41,325 nt of DNA, taken from assembly GCF_000807925.1 (NCBI RefSeq), contig NZ_JRVC01000032.1, positions 1 to 41,325 of the forward strand, in the 5' to 3' direction. Positions within the stretch are counted from its first letter, which is position 1, and each line of letters opens with the position of its first letter. Below, one piece after another: positions 23,669-31,531 of this stretch. The position numbers and the translations under genes were made by a program. The notes below the pieces were generated by a model. That model had not been told where the DNA came from. It searched no databases and saw only the letters and a list, made by a program, of their open reading frames with translations. The DNA is from Novosphingobium subterraneum. Lineage in GTDB: Bacteria > Pseudomonadota > Alphaproteobacteria > Sphingomonadales > Sphingomonadaceae.

Positions 23669-24532
23669 TCAATCCACTTCTGGCGTTGAGAATGACGCAG
23701 GCGGATTTGCGGCTAAGGGCATCCCGGGTCTTGCTGAGATTGTCGCGGAGGATTCGGGCGGGCGTCCCTTCTCCGATGGCGTGGAAGCCCCTGCGCGCGG
23801 TCCATCTGCTTGTGGCTGCACCGTGGTTGGCGGTTTGCGCGTTGTGGCAAGGCGCTCTGCGACCTGGGCCCGGATAGCATCGATTGTGAGAGGGCTGGTC
23901 GGCGGCGCCCCTCCGGGGCTCACTGGTCCTTCGATCTTGTCCAAAGCCGGCGCTGAAAGCGATTGGTCCGATATGGATGTTTCTGGCGGGTCAGGTGCTG
24001 GAGTGGCGGGTAAATCCTCATCCTGGCTCGGGTACGTTCCGGCTAGGGGCGCCAGAGAACCGTCCGTCAGTTCGATCCAGCCACCCCGATCGACAACGGT
24101 GTGAACGACGCGGGCTTCGTGCAGGTTGCCTGCATCATCGACATAGGCCGGGAAGACCAGGCGCAAGGTCCGAGTTTCGCGGTGGAGCAGATTGTCGCGG
24201 ACGCGTGCCGGACTTTTAAACTGCCCTCCCTGCGAACTGCGCGATACCGACCGAAACGTCTCTGCCCTTGCCTTGGCCTGGCTGAAGCCAATCGGTTGCT
24301 GGGACCCTGAAACCTCAGGCCGGGCACCTTCGATCAGGGCCAGGGCCTGGTCGTCGATCAGCGTGGAGGGCGCACAGGTCCCCCCCGGGGCGCTGCAGAT
24401 AAAGTTCCCCTTGACGTTATCGCCAAGCAGCACGCCGCAGGATGACAGGGCGGCGCTGGATAGCAGGACCATGACCGAGCGGGCGCTGGGAATGGACTGG
24501 AACACGCAAAGCATGTGCAATTGGAGGCTCAT
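23669..24532 (-). CDS. traV: TraV, outer-membrane lipoprotein of the core complex
   Basis: Lipoprotein (VirB7 role) that anchors TraK and TraB to the outer membrane. The lipobox-like segment is AALSSC with acylated Cys about residue 32, followed by the TraV signature NVKGNFICSAPGGTCAPS. The rest is unusually long, 287 aa against 171 in F, with a Pro/Ser/Thr-rich C-terminal half (about 165-287) that looks disordered. The ATG overlaps the stop of the dsbC-like gene (ATGA), and a GGAGG-like site lies outside the start on the opposite strand only, so coupling is likely. Confidence 0.9.
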   Translation of the reverse strand: MSLQLHMLCVFQSIPSARSVMVLLSSAALSSCGVLLGDNVKGNFICSAPGGTCAPSTLIDDQALALIEGARPEVSGSQQPIGFSQAKARAETFRSVSRSSQGGQFKSPARVRDNLLHRETRTLRLVFPAYVDDAGNLHEARVVHTVVDRGGWIELTDGSLAPLAGTYPSQDEDLPATPAPDPPETSISDQSLSAPALDKIEGPVSPGGAPPTSPLTIDAIRAQVAERLATTRKPPTTVQPQADGPRAGASTPSEKGRPPESSATISARPGMPLAANPPASFSTPEVD

Positions 24533-25434
24533 GAGCGCCCCCCCTTGATCCAGTTCTCGAGAAACGCCCGTGGGCGGAAACCCTCGATCACCGCACCATC
24601 GCTGCGAACCAGGACGGGGGTTCCGGCGATGCCCTGTTCCCGTGCGAAGCGCTCATTGGCATCGAGCGCCGAGGTATTGCAGGGCTTGGCCTGCTCGATA
24701 GCCATTCCGGCATAAGCGGCCTTGATCGCCCGGGCCCGATCGCGTGCGCAGAACACCTGGTTCGCTAGCGCGCGGCTGCCAAGGATCGAGATCGGCCGCT
24801 CGATGACCCGCACATTCATCGTCTCGAGCGTCTGCGACAGCGAGCGGCAATAACCACAGCGGAAATCGCTGAAGACAGTGACGGTCGGGCCTGCAGGGTT
24901 GCCCCAGACAATGCCGCCAGCGGCGGGCAGTCCGGCAAGGGACATTGTCCGGGGCGCCCCGCTCGCGGCCTGAGCGGGGGCGCCGCGTTCGGGATTGGGG
25001 TCATCGGATGCCAGGTCGGTGCCATGCCCACTGCCCTTGGTGGCGGCGGCCCCGAGCAGGAGATCCGGGTTCACTTCCAGTAACCGTGCTGCCGTCAGGT
25101 CCCGGTGCGTTTCCATGTCGTAGACCCGGCCGACCAGCAGATATTGGCCAGAGCGATCGACATAGAACAGCTGCGATCCTGCGGTCACTTCGCAAAGACC
25201 ATCGACCAAAGTGCAGTTGACCTTGGTAACGGGCGTACGTGGCAGGCGTTGTCCGAGGGCATGCCTGACCCGCATCTCTATGTCGGCGGTCTGGTCCGCG
25301 CTTGGCGAGCCAGCCTCGGCCCAGACCAGCGAAGTGCCACTGCCGACAAGAATTGCGGTGAGCGGCAGCAGGATCCTGACCGCCGGCGCAGCAATTCTGG
25401 TGCGCGCAATTCTGGTGGTAGCGTCTGCGAACAT
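24529..25434 (-). CDS. dsbC: DsbC-family thiol-disulfide isomerase
   Basis: Periplasmic disulfide isomerase expected to fold the cysteine-rich Tra proteins. Signal segment at about 18-40. An N-terminal dimerisation-like domain contains KVNCTLVDGLCEVTAGSQLF and YLLVGRVYDMETHRDLT. After a Gly/Ala/Pro linker (about 130-165) comes the thioredoxin domain with FSDFRCGYCRSLS (C193, C196) and cis-Pro GTPVLVRSDGAVIEGF. Functionally similar to TrbB of F. GAGGAGG precedes the ATG. A 15-bp tandem duplication in the start region encodes RTRIA-type repeats. It lies between traB and traV. Confidence 0.92.
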   Translation of the reverse strand: MFADATTRIARTRIAAPAVRILLPLTAILVGSGTSLVWAEAGSPSADQTADIEMRVRHALGQRLPRTPVTKVNCTLVDGLCEVTAGSQLFYVDRSGQYLLVGRVYDMETHRDLTAARLLEVNPDLLLGAAATKGSGHGTDLASDDPNPERGAPAQAASGAPRTMSLAGLPAAGGIVWGNPAGPTVTVFSDFRCGYCRSLSQTLETMNVRVIERPISILGSRALANQVFCARDRARAIKAAYAGMAIEQAKPCNTSALDANERFAREQGIAGTPVLVRSDGAVIEGFRPRAFLENWIKGGRS

Positions 25435-25448
25435 GGGTTGCGGCCTCC

Positions 25449-26807
25449 TCAGCCCTGGATGAACACGCCTTCGAGAAACACGATTTCGACATCGATGCCG
25501 GTCGGCATCTCGATCACGGGCTGGTACTGCTCGGCCCGCTCGATCAGGTACTTCGAGACCATGTCGCCAGAAGTCGCGACGCCCTCGCCGATCCCGCCCT
25601 GCAGGATGTCTCCGGTGCCGAGCTTCTGCCGCTCGCCATTGACATTGACCGTGCTGCCAGTGAGCAGAGAGCTGCTGTTGGCAGCAAAGCCTCGGCCAAA
25701 GCCTCCAGCGAGGCCTGCCAGGAACGCCTGACCGACGAGCGCACCTTCGCGGCTCACCACGCGGCCACGCACGCCGGTCTTCCCGCCAAACGCGATAAAG
25801 CCCTTGACGTCCGACACCGCATAGCGACCGCCCTTTTGGGGGCAGGTCATGCGCTGGAGTTTGACGTAGACCTTTTCCGAGGAGAGGTCGCCGCGCGCCG
25901 CGCCGTTGACCAGGCAGCCGCTGATCTCGGTCTTGAGCAGACGTCCCCGGTCATAGACCGAGCGCGCCGGGCCGGTGATGCGCAGGACAACCGGGAGCGG
26001 ATCGGTCTCGCTGCGCACCCCGGCATTGGCATCGACGCCGACAATGACCCGGGCTACCGCAATGGAATTGGGCGGCAAGTAGTTGGCACTGTCGGTATAG
26101 ACGGTGTTGCCCTTGGGCACCGGAGATCCGGTTCCCGGGGCGCCTTCCCCGAACGTGACCAGGCTGACCTCGCTCTTGCGCTGCGGACCGAACCCGGCGG
26201 CCGCGGCCGCTGCTTCGCCTGCTGGCGTCGTCCCACTCGGGGCAAACGAGGCGGCGCCCGGCCCGTACAGGCTTCCGGGAACTGCTGGCGCAGTTACCGG
26301 AGACTGGCGCGCCGCGTCGAGCGCCGCGCGTAACTGATCGTTCTCGGCCTGATAGGCCGACAGGATTCGCTGCGTGTCCGCCGAAACGGCACTTCCATTG
26401 CCCTCCCCTGCTCCGTCCGCCAGTTGCTGTTCCAGCTGGTCTGCACGCTCGGCGCGGGCACCAAGCGTGCGCAATTCCGTCTCGATCGCGGCAATCTGTG
26501 CTTCGGATTGCGCTCGCCACTCCTTCTCGGCCATGTTGCCGTTGACCATCTCGTCAACCGACACGCCGGAGGCCAGAGCGTCAGGTGACGCACCGTCCGG
26601 AGAGTCCTCGCCCGAGAAAATGTAGAGTGATCCTGCCACCAGCGCGAACAGGCCGATGCCGGTAAAGCGCAAGGCCTGCTTGCGCCGCTCGGCTTCGTTG
26701 ATCGCATTGGCATCGCCGAGCGGGGAGACATCGCCCGGGGTCGTGTCGGCTGTTGCCGCGCCATCGAGCGCACGCTGCTTCTTTCGAAAAAGACCGGCGA
26801 GCTTCAT
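25449..26807 (-). CDS. traB: TraB, VirB10-like core complex protein
   Basis: Spans the inner and outer membranes in the secretion core complex with TraK and TraV. N-terminal cytoplasmic tail, membrane helix at about 47-65 (FTGIGLFALVAGSLYIF), a helical periplasmic region (90-165), then an Ala/Pro/Gly-rich linker. The C-terminal VirB10 domain contains YLPPNSIAVARVIVGVDANA and GKTGVRGRVVSREGALVGQA, and ends VEIVFLEGVFI. Length 452 aa, F TraB 475. The ATG overlaps the traK stop (ATGA). Confidence 0.95.
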   Translation of the reverse strand: MKLAGLFRKKQRALDGAATADTTPGDVSPLGDANAINEAERRKQALRFTGIGLFALVAGSLYIFSGEDSPDGASPDALASGVSVDEMVNGNMAEKEWRAQSEAQIAAIETELRTLGARAERADQLEQQLADGAGEGNGSAVSADTQRILSAYQAENDQLRAALDAARQSPVTAPAVPGSLYGPGAASFAPSGTTPAGEAAAAAAGFGPQRKSEVSLVTFGEGAPGTGSPVPKGNTVYTDSANYLPPNSIAVARVIVGVDANAGVRSETDPLPVVLRITGPARSVYDRGRLLKTEISGCLVNGAARGDLSSEKVYVKLQRMTCPQKGGRYAVSDVKGFIAFGGKTGVRGRVVSREGALVGQAFLAGLAGGFGRGFAANSSSLLTGSTVNVNGERQKLGTGDILQGGIGEGVATSGDMVSKYLIERAEQYQPVIEMPTGIDVEIVFLEGVFIQG

Positions 26808-27619
26808 CAGCGTGCTCCCGCTTTCTGGATGAGGTAGACCGCCGAACTCGCGTTCGCGGCGAGGTCGCTGACCGGAGCCATGAAGGCGACGGCGCCGCGG
26901 GCCGAGAGGACCTGCTCGTCGATCCTGATAACCTCGCGTGACGTGTTGCGGACGCGAAGGACCAAGCCACGCAGGTCCTCTCCGCGATATTGTCCGATCT
27001 GCTGGACTTCGAGCTTGCCGATCCGCACCGGCGCCAGCACATCGGCTACCTGCTCGAAGCCTTCGAGGGCTTCGCCGCGGTACATCGCCTGGACGAGCCG
27101 CGTCGCCTCCTCCTCGGGCGATACCGATCCTACGGTCTGACGCGCTTCCTCCGCCTGGATGGCGCTATTGGCAACGAACAGCTGCTCGGCTTCATCTCCC
27201 CTGACGTCGCAGACGAACTTGTAGACGTAGCCCTTGCGGGTCGTGCCGAAGAACGAGAGCTTCGGCTTCCCATAACCGTCCGGGACCGAGAGGTAGATGT
27301 CACCACGCGTGGGTTCGTTGACGATCTTGAAGTCGTCGTCGGCGTTTCCCGTGGAGATCTTCGATACCGAAGCGAACTGGTCGCCGGCAAGACTGATCCG
27401 GGTGAGGTCCTTGGCCGAGGCGACGCAGCCAATCGTGCCATTGTCTGCCGCGAGTACGGACTGGTCGGCAACGGCCGGGCTTGCTGCCATGCACATGTAG
27501 ATCAACACAGTCCCCGACAAGCGCGCGCGGAAGGCTGCTCTGGACGGCGGGATCCGTGGCGTGCTGGTGGGAACAGCGGAGTGAGCGGCAGTGCGGTGCG
27601 TGGAAGGCGCGCGCATCAT
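26807..27619 (-). CDS. traK: TraK, VirB9-like secretin-family core protein
   Basis: Outer ring component of the secretion core with TraB and TraV. Signal peptide with hydrophobic part at about 35-50 (SGTVLIYMCMAASPAVA-DQ). The mature protein is beta-rich, with GDIYLSVPDGYGKPKLSFFG and YVYKFVCDVRGDEAEQLFV, and a C-terminal domain ending AAFM/VYLIQKAG-like strands. The ATG at 27619 overlaps the traE stop; an adjacent second ATG at 27616 is possible. GAGG lies just upstream. The open frame continues leftward through traE antiphase, which was discarded. Length 270 aa, F TraK 242. Confidence 0.92.
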   Translation of the reverse strand: MMRAPSTHRTAAHSAVPTSTPRIPPSRAAFRARLSGTVLIYMCMAASPAVADQSVLAADNGTIGCVASAKDLTRISLAGDQFASVSKISTGNADDDFKIVNEPTRGDIYLSVPDGYGKPKLSFFGTTRKGYVYKFVCDVRGDEAEQLFVANSAIQAEEARQTVGSVSPEEEATRLVQAMYRGEALEGFEQVADVLAPVRIGKLEVQQIGQYRGEDLRGLVLRVRNTSREVIRIDEQVLSARGAVAFMAPVSDLAANASSAVYLIQKAGAR

Positions 27620-28188
27620 GCGTCCTCGCCTTGCTTCTGGTCGGGCTGTACCTGGCCAAAGGCAACCAAGCGAAGCGACACCCCGCTGTAGGTCCACACG
27701 AACCGGAACGTCCGTGCCTCCGCGCTCACTTCCTTGGAGCCGGCGACAGTGTGCAAGGTTCCGTTGACCTCGCTGGTGAGGCTCGCAGGATCCACCGTGA
27801 GCTGCTCCATCGTGAAATACTGCGAGACGCTCGAGCCGCTCTGGTCGGTCACGACCTTGAGCAGTTCCGCCTTCATGCGCCCGTGTGCCTTGGGGTCGGT
27901 CAGGGCCAGGACCGCGTCCATCCAGTACTGGAGATTGGACGGCGAGCGGTTGAGCATGAGCAAGGCCGCGTCGCGGGTTACAAGCTCGAGATAATCGCGA
28001 CTGACTTTGCCCGAAGTGATGGTCAGCGGTCGCGACAGGACGGGCTGGAGGACGATCTCGCGGCTCTGTCCGGCTGCTGCAAAGGCCAGCAGCAGCGACG
28101 CTGCGAACAAGCCGAGCGAGCTCGCGGCAAGCAGGTTGCGCTGTTTGAGCAGGCGCTGCGACTGCTGGTGGGTTATCGCAAGATCCAT
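27616..28188 (-). CDS. traE: TraE, VirB8-like inner-membrane assembly protein
   Basis: Bitopic inner-membrane protein of pilus assembly. N-terminal 20 residues cytoplasmic, membrane helix at about 20-38 (LLAASSLGLFAASLLLAFA), then a VirB8-like periplasmic domain with SRDYLELVTRDAALLMLNRS and the terminal VWTYSGVSLRLVAFGQV. Length 190 aa matches F TraE (188). The ATG at 28188 has GAGG upstream; the longer open frame overlaps traL. It lies 11 bases after traL. Confidence 0.95.
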   Translation of the reverse strand: MDLAITHQQSQRLLKQRNLLAASSLGLFAASLLLAFAAAGQSREIVLQPVLSRPLTITSGKVSRDYLELVTRDAALLMLNRSPSNLQYWMDAVLALTDPKAHGRMKAELLKVVTDQSGSSVSQYFTMEQLTVDPASLTSEVNGTLHTVAGSKEVSAEARTFRFVWTYSGVSLRLVAFGQVQPDQKQGEDA

Positions 28189-28199
28189 GGTCCGCTGCC

Positions 28200-28490
28200 T
28201 CACCCTGCCATGATGCGAAGATGTGAGGGTGGCGTGGCCTTGAGCCCGATGAAGGCGCCCGGCAGATGCCAGTAGGCCGTGTGAACAATCCACGACACCG
28301 CCCTACCTGCCTTCAACTTGCGCAATCCCCACCAGGCCAGCACGCTCATCATGAGACCGATCAGAATATGTTGGGACAGGATTCCCCAGGCGAAGGGGAC
28401 GATCAGGCCAAGGAACTCGTCGAGAGTCCAAAATCCGATCAGTTCCGGATCGTCGAGGTGCTGAGGCACGATGTAGCTGTGCATGGTCAC
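28200..28490 (-). CDS. traL: TraL, VirB3-like pilus assembly protein
   Basis: Small membrane protein that works with TraC and TraE in pilin assembly. The N-terminus reads YIVPQHLDDPELIGFWTLDE, typical of TraL. Hydrophobic segments follow at about 27-60, and a basic stretch (RKLKAGR) precedes the conserved W-rich tail. GGAGG lies 8 bases before a GTG at 28490, so GTG is the preferred start; an ATG two codons later is also in frame. Length 96 aa, F TraL 91. Confidence 0.93.
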   Translation of the reverse strand: MTMHSYIVPQHLDDPELIGFWTLDEFLGLIVPFAWGILSQHILIGLMMSVLAWWGLRKLKAGRAVSWIVHTAYWHLPGAFIGLKATPPSHLRIMAG

Positions 28491-28554
28491 GTCGCCACCC
28501 TCCGGCTGTAGCTGTCACGTCCCGAGGGGTTCGCGAGCCAGAGCCGATCGGAGT

Positions 28555-28869
28555 TCAGATGGTTGCGGTGATCGCGGCGGTCACGATCGGCACGCCGGTG
28601 CCGACGCCCACGCCCACGCCGACAGGTATCGCGATCTGCGCGAGGCTGAAGCGCCCGGCGGCGAGGCCGACGACGCCGCCCGCCAGACTGAGAACGGTGA
28701 TGATCTTACCGCCCGAGCCCTGGAGGAAGCCGGTGAACTTGAGCAGGGCCGTGTTGAATGTCTGATCGTTGCCGGCCATGGCCATCTCGTTTCCGAGGCC
28801 GGCGGCAATGGCCACGATCGCTGCGCCCTGGAGGAGGACCGTGCCCTTTCCTTTCCAACTGCTTGTCAT
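28555..28869 (-). CDS. traA: TraA, F-type propilin
   Basis: Precursor of the conjugative pilus subunit. A basic start (MTSSWKGKG) is followed by a hydrophobic leader and a likely signal peptidase site MAMA-GNDQTF near residue 33. The mature pilin of about 71 residues has two hydrophobic helices (about 55-72 and 78-98) rich in Gly, Ala and Val, the standard two-helix pilin layout. Length 104 aa, F propilin 121. The ATG at 28869 is preceded by GGAG at a long spacing; the frame is open further upstream but without pilin-like sequence. It is the first gene of the operon, 64 bases before traL. Confidence 0.92.
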   Translation of the reverse strand: MTSSWKGKGTVLLQGAAIVAIAAGLGNEMAMAGNDQTFNTALLKFTGFLQGSGGKIITVLSLAGGVVGLAAGRFSLAQIAIPVGVGVGVGTGVPIVTAAITATI

Positions 28870-29249
28870 TGGTCTTTGGCTCCATTCGTGAAAGGTCGCC
28901 GCGTTGTCCGCAGGCGAATTCACGAAGCGTTCACGATGGGCCGAGAGCAATGGGAAAGGCGCCGGCTGATGGCAGAATTCCAGGAAGTGGGGACGCGCTG
29001 CGCGCGATCTTGCGTAACTTGGAGTCGGGGATTGCGGCGGTGGGGGACGGAGATTCCCGAGATCAGGGATTCCAGGACCAAGATCGGAAAATGCTGATCC
29101 CGGTTCTTGGCACCAATTTGCCGAGTGGCGAGTCGCGCTTGGTACGCACCGTGCCGAAGGGTTTGGCATTCAATGCAGAGAGATAAGCCGATTATAATGT
29201 TGACCGTAAAAGGCTGGATATGATGCCATGCGATCAAAGGGGAACTTCG
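28870..29249. promoter_or_regulatory. Divergent control region between traA and the 29250 gene
   Basis: These 380 bases hold no supported gene and must contain the promoters of the leftward tra operon and the rightward regulator-like gene. TTCACGA occurs at 28919-28925 and 28930-28936, 11 bp apart. Its inverted form TTCGTGAA at 28885-28892 pairs with TTCACGAA (28919-28926), an 8-bp inverted repeat. ATTATAAT (29191-29198) contains a perfect TATAAT readable on either strand about 50 bases before the 29250 ATG, but without a good -35. No clear sigma-70 promoter for traA was found. Confidence 0.55.
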
Positions 29250-29762
29250 ATGCTGCATGGGGCCATGACACCAGAGACGGTCTTCAACTCGTCCTCTGTC
29301 ATACGGAACGTGGATGCCGTAGGAGTTGCTGAACCGGAAACCGAGCAGTCACGTTACAAGCGCCTGATCAACGCCGAGCTTGCCCGCCAGGCTATCCCCC
29401 TGGCGCATATGGCGGACAGGCTTGGACTTCTTCGGACCAAGTTGCACAAGGTGCTTCGCCAAGGCGCATTTTTGACCGAGGAGCTTCGCGATCAACTCTT
29501 CGCGCAACTCGGGATCGACCATACCCGCGCGACGATTGCGGTCTCCTTGTTGAAAAGCGAAGCGGTCTATCACGATCAAGCAGTTTTCCTGGCTGCCGAA
29601 GCGCTGAAAGGGCTGTACTGCGAAGCCGCATCGGGCAGACGGGGCGCAATTCAGGTCGACCTGCGTCCGGCGATTATTCATACCGTGTTAGGCCGCGCTT
29701 ACGAGATGTTGCTGACACATCAGGAACGGGTGCCGGAGGCTAACCAGACGTTGTTGAGCTGA
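29250..29762 (+). CDS. Unrecognised, possibly DNA-binding protein divergent from traA, 170 aa
   Basis: No family recognised with confidence. Residues 35-85 contain a helical stretch resembling an Xre-type helix-turn-helix (NAELARQAIPLAHMADRLGL, then RTKLHKVLRQGAFLTEELRD). The C-terminal half is helical, with LRPAIIHTVLGRAYEMLLTH near the end. The ATG at 29250 follows AGGGGA with 6-base spacing; an earlier ATG at 29220 lacks a site. Its position, divergent from traA across a region with TTCACGA repeats, suggests a regulator of conjugation. That function is inference; a plasmid partition or copy-control adaptor is an alternative. Confidence 0.65.
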   Translation: MLHGAMTPETVFNSSSVIRNVDAVGVAEPETEQSRYKRLINAELARQAIPLAHMADRLGLLRTKLHKVLRQGAFLTEELRDQLFAQLGIDHTRATIAVSLLKSEAVYHDQAVFLAAEALKGLYCEAASGRRGAIQVDLRPAIIHTVLGRAYEMLLTHQERVPEANQTLLS

Positions 29763-30140
29763 GGCAGCCCTCAGGACGGACTCAGCAATGCCTTCTGCAC
29801 CAAATTCAAGTCAGCTGTGTCGGTTCTTTCTGGTGCAGCAGATTCCGCCGTCCATTGCTGCCGTTCCGGGCAAAGAATTGTCCGGCGGCACTTGCCGTAG
29901 GTTCAGGAGGCCTTCGCGCTCATTGATCGTTCGGGGACTGGGTGCTGGCCGTCGGCCCCATGACGGCCAGATCAAGAAACGTGAGCGTCCAACCGAATCC
30001 TCTCGCCATCTGGATGTGGATTTTGCCAGTGGGTTTGATGATCGCCTACGAACATCAGTAAAGTTTGATGTGAGCGAAACCGTGTTCTGCGATCATCAAG
30101 TGATGTAACTGTCGATAGACGATCAACAAGCGGCGAGCGT
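29763..30140. other. Intergenic region with a 9-bp hairpin
   Basis: No gene is supported. CTGGCCGTC (29945-29953) and GACGGCCAG (29962-29970) form a perfect 9-bp stem with an 8-base loop, but no T-run follows. An open frame at 29788-30108 has mixed composition and no ribosome site, and was not accepted. Confidence 0.5.
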
Positions 30141-31298
30141 GTGATTCGCTCGCCAGTCCATGATGGTCTGACGGAGACGCCATTGCCTATTGCCTATCAC
30201 GAAGGACGATTTCCGCCAGCCGCGCTTGATCTTGGCGCACTTTTTCCGCTGGTTGGACCTGCAAATGCCGCGATTGCACGGTATGAGGGTGTCCTCGCAG
30301 GCATTCCAAATCCCGATATCCTGCTGTCACCTCTAACCGCCCGCGAAGCTGTGCTGTCCAGCAAGATCGAGGGAACGCAGGTGACGTTGGGTGAAGTCCT
30401 GGAGTTTGAAGCCCAGGGCCATCTGTTTGACGAGAGCACACCGAAGAAGGCCGACGCGCGCGAAGTGCTGAACTACCGCGCCGCCCTGCGCGAGGCAGAA
30501 AGTCTGATGAAACAACTTCCGCTATCGCAGCGGCTGATAAAAGCCACTCATCGTGTGCTAATGGATGGCGTTCGCGGCCGCAACAAAGATCCCGGCGAAT
30601 ACCGCCGCATCCCGAATTGGATCGGGCCAGAAGGCTGTACCATTGAACAGGCGCGCTTTGTGCCACCCGGTGCTGACTGCCTCGACGGCGCAATGGCAGA
30701 CTGGGAAGCCTATATTCACGCCGACGCGCCAGACCGACTGGTGCAACTAGCCATCGTCCATGCCGAGTTTGAGTCGATCCATCCGTTTCTTGACGGGAAT
30801 GGGCGCATCGGGCGGCTGATCATCCCGCTGTTCCTCTACGCCCACGGGTTACTCTCGCGGCCGAACTTCTATCTTTCGGAATATCTCGAAGCCAATCGCG
30901 ACGAATATTACGACCGCATGCTCGCCGTCTCCCGTGACGATGACTGGAGCGGGTGGGCGGCCTTCTTCCTGCGCGGCATAATCACCCAGGCAGATGCCAA
31001 CACCCAGAAAGCACAGGCGATCCTTGCCCTCCATCAGGACAAGCGAGATTGGGTGGTGGAGATCACCCACTCGCAATATGCGGTCCGCGCCCTCGACTGG
31101 ATCTTCCAGCGCCCGATCTTCCAAACGCCGGATTTTATAGCCTCGGCCCAAATTCCACCGGCAACGGCGCGAAAGATCATCCGTGACCTACGTGATAATG
31201 GCCTTCTGCGCGAACTGGTTCCAGCTTCAGGACGCGCACCGGCGACTTTCGTTTTCTCTGAACTACTCAACATTGCCGAGGGGCGAGAGGCTTTTTGA
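30141..31298 (+). CDS. Fic family protein with N-terminal inhibitory helix, 385 aa
   Basis: Predicted AMP-transferase that modifies hydroxyl side chains of target proteins. The catalytic Fic motif HPFLDGNGRIGR (214-225) is complete, including the His base and phosphate-binding residues. An inhibitory motif S-x-x-x-E-G (SSKIEG, 73-78) sits in the N-terminal domain, so this is a self-inhibited class II Fic. The C-terminal region (about 310-385) looks like a winged helix (TARKIIRDLRDNGLLRELVP). Start is uncertain: GTG at 30141 gives the full length, while a TTG at 30183 has an ACGGAG site 6 bases upstream. No antitoxin gene is adjacent. It lies between the tra regulator and the LysR cluster. Confidence 0.88.
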   Translation: MIRSPVHDGLTETPLPIAYHEGRFPPAALDLGALFPLVGPANAAIARYEGVLAGIPNPDILLSPLTAREAVLSSKIEGTQVTLGEVLEFEAQGHLFDESTPKKADAREVLNYRAALREAESLMKQLPLSQRLIKATHRVLMDGVRGRNKDPGEYRRIPNWIGPEGCTIEQARFVPPGADCLDGAMADWEAYIHADAPDRLVQLAIVHAEFESIHPFLDGNGRIGRLIIPLFLYAHGLLSRPNFYLSEYLEANRDEYYDRMLAVSRDDDWSGWAAFFLRGIITQADANTQKAQAILALHQDKRDWVVEITHSQYAVRALDWIFQRPIFQTPDFIASAQIPPATARKIIRDLRDNGLLRELVPASGRAPATFVFSELLNIAEGREAF

Positions 31299-31339
31299 CT
31301 GTAAGCGCCCAAACCTCCCGTTGGTGTGGCTCTCAACAT

Positions 31340-31358
31340 CAAGGCAGAAGCCGCCTTG
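31340..31358. repeat. Small hairpin after the fic gene
   Basis: CAAGGC (31340-31345) pairs with GCCTTG (31353-31358) around a 7-base loop, 42 bases after the fic stop. No T-run follows, so it is at most a weak terminator. The remaining gap to the lysR stop at 31532 shows no gene. Confidence 0.3.
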
Positions 31359-31531
31359 AAAAGCGACGTTCAGCGGGCCGAAGCATGGGGTCGAGAGCGG
31401 TCGTTCATTCACGTTTGTAACGCTTCACTCGATTAACGTGATCCAAGCCCACCTGTCATTCCGTTGAGCTTCTCATTAGCAAAATAGCCAAGGGCGAAAC
31501 TTGGCGAATGTGGCATCACTTGGCCCATCTT

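Noticed and set aside
27620..28288. N-terminal extension of the traK frame
   Set aside because: It is antiphase to traE; TraK needs a signal peptide at its start, which is found only when starting at 27619.
28870..29169. N-terminal extension of the traA frame
   Set aside because: The added sequence is Pro/Arg-rich without pilin character, and the region holds repeats typical of a control region.
29788..30108. 106-codon plus-strand frame
   Set aside because: No ribosome site, mixed composition, and it spans a 9-bp hairpin; nothing recognised.
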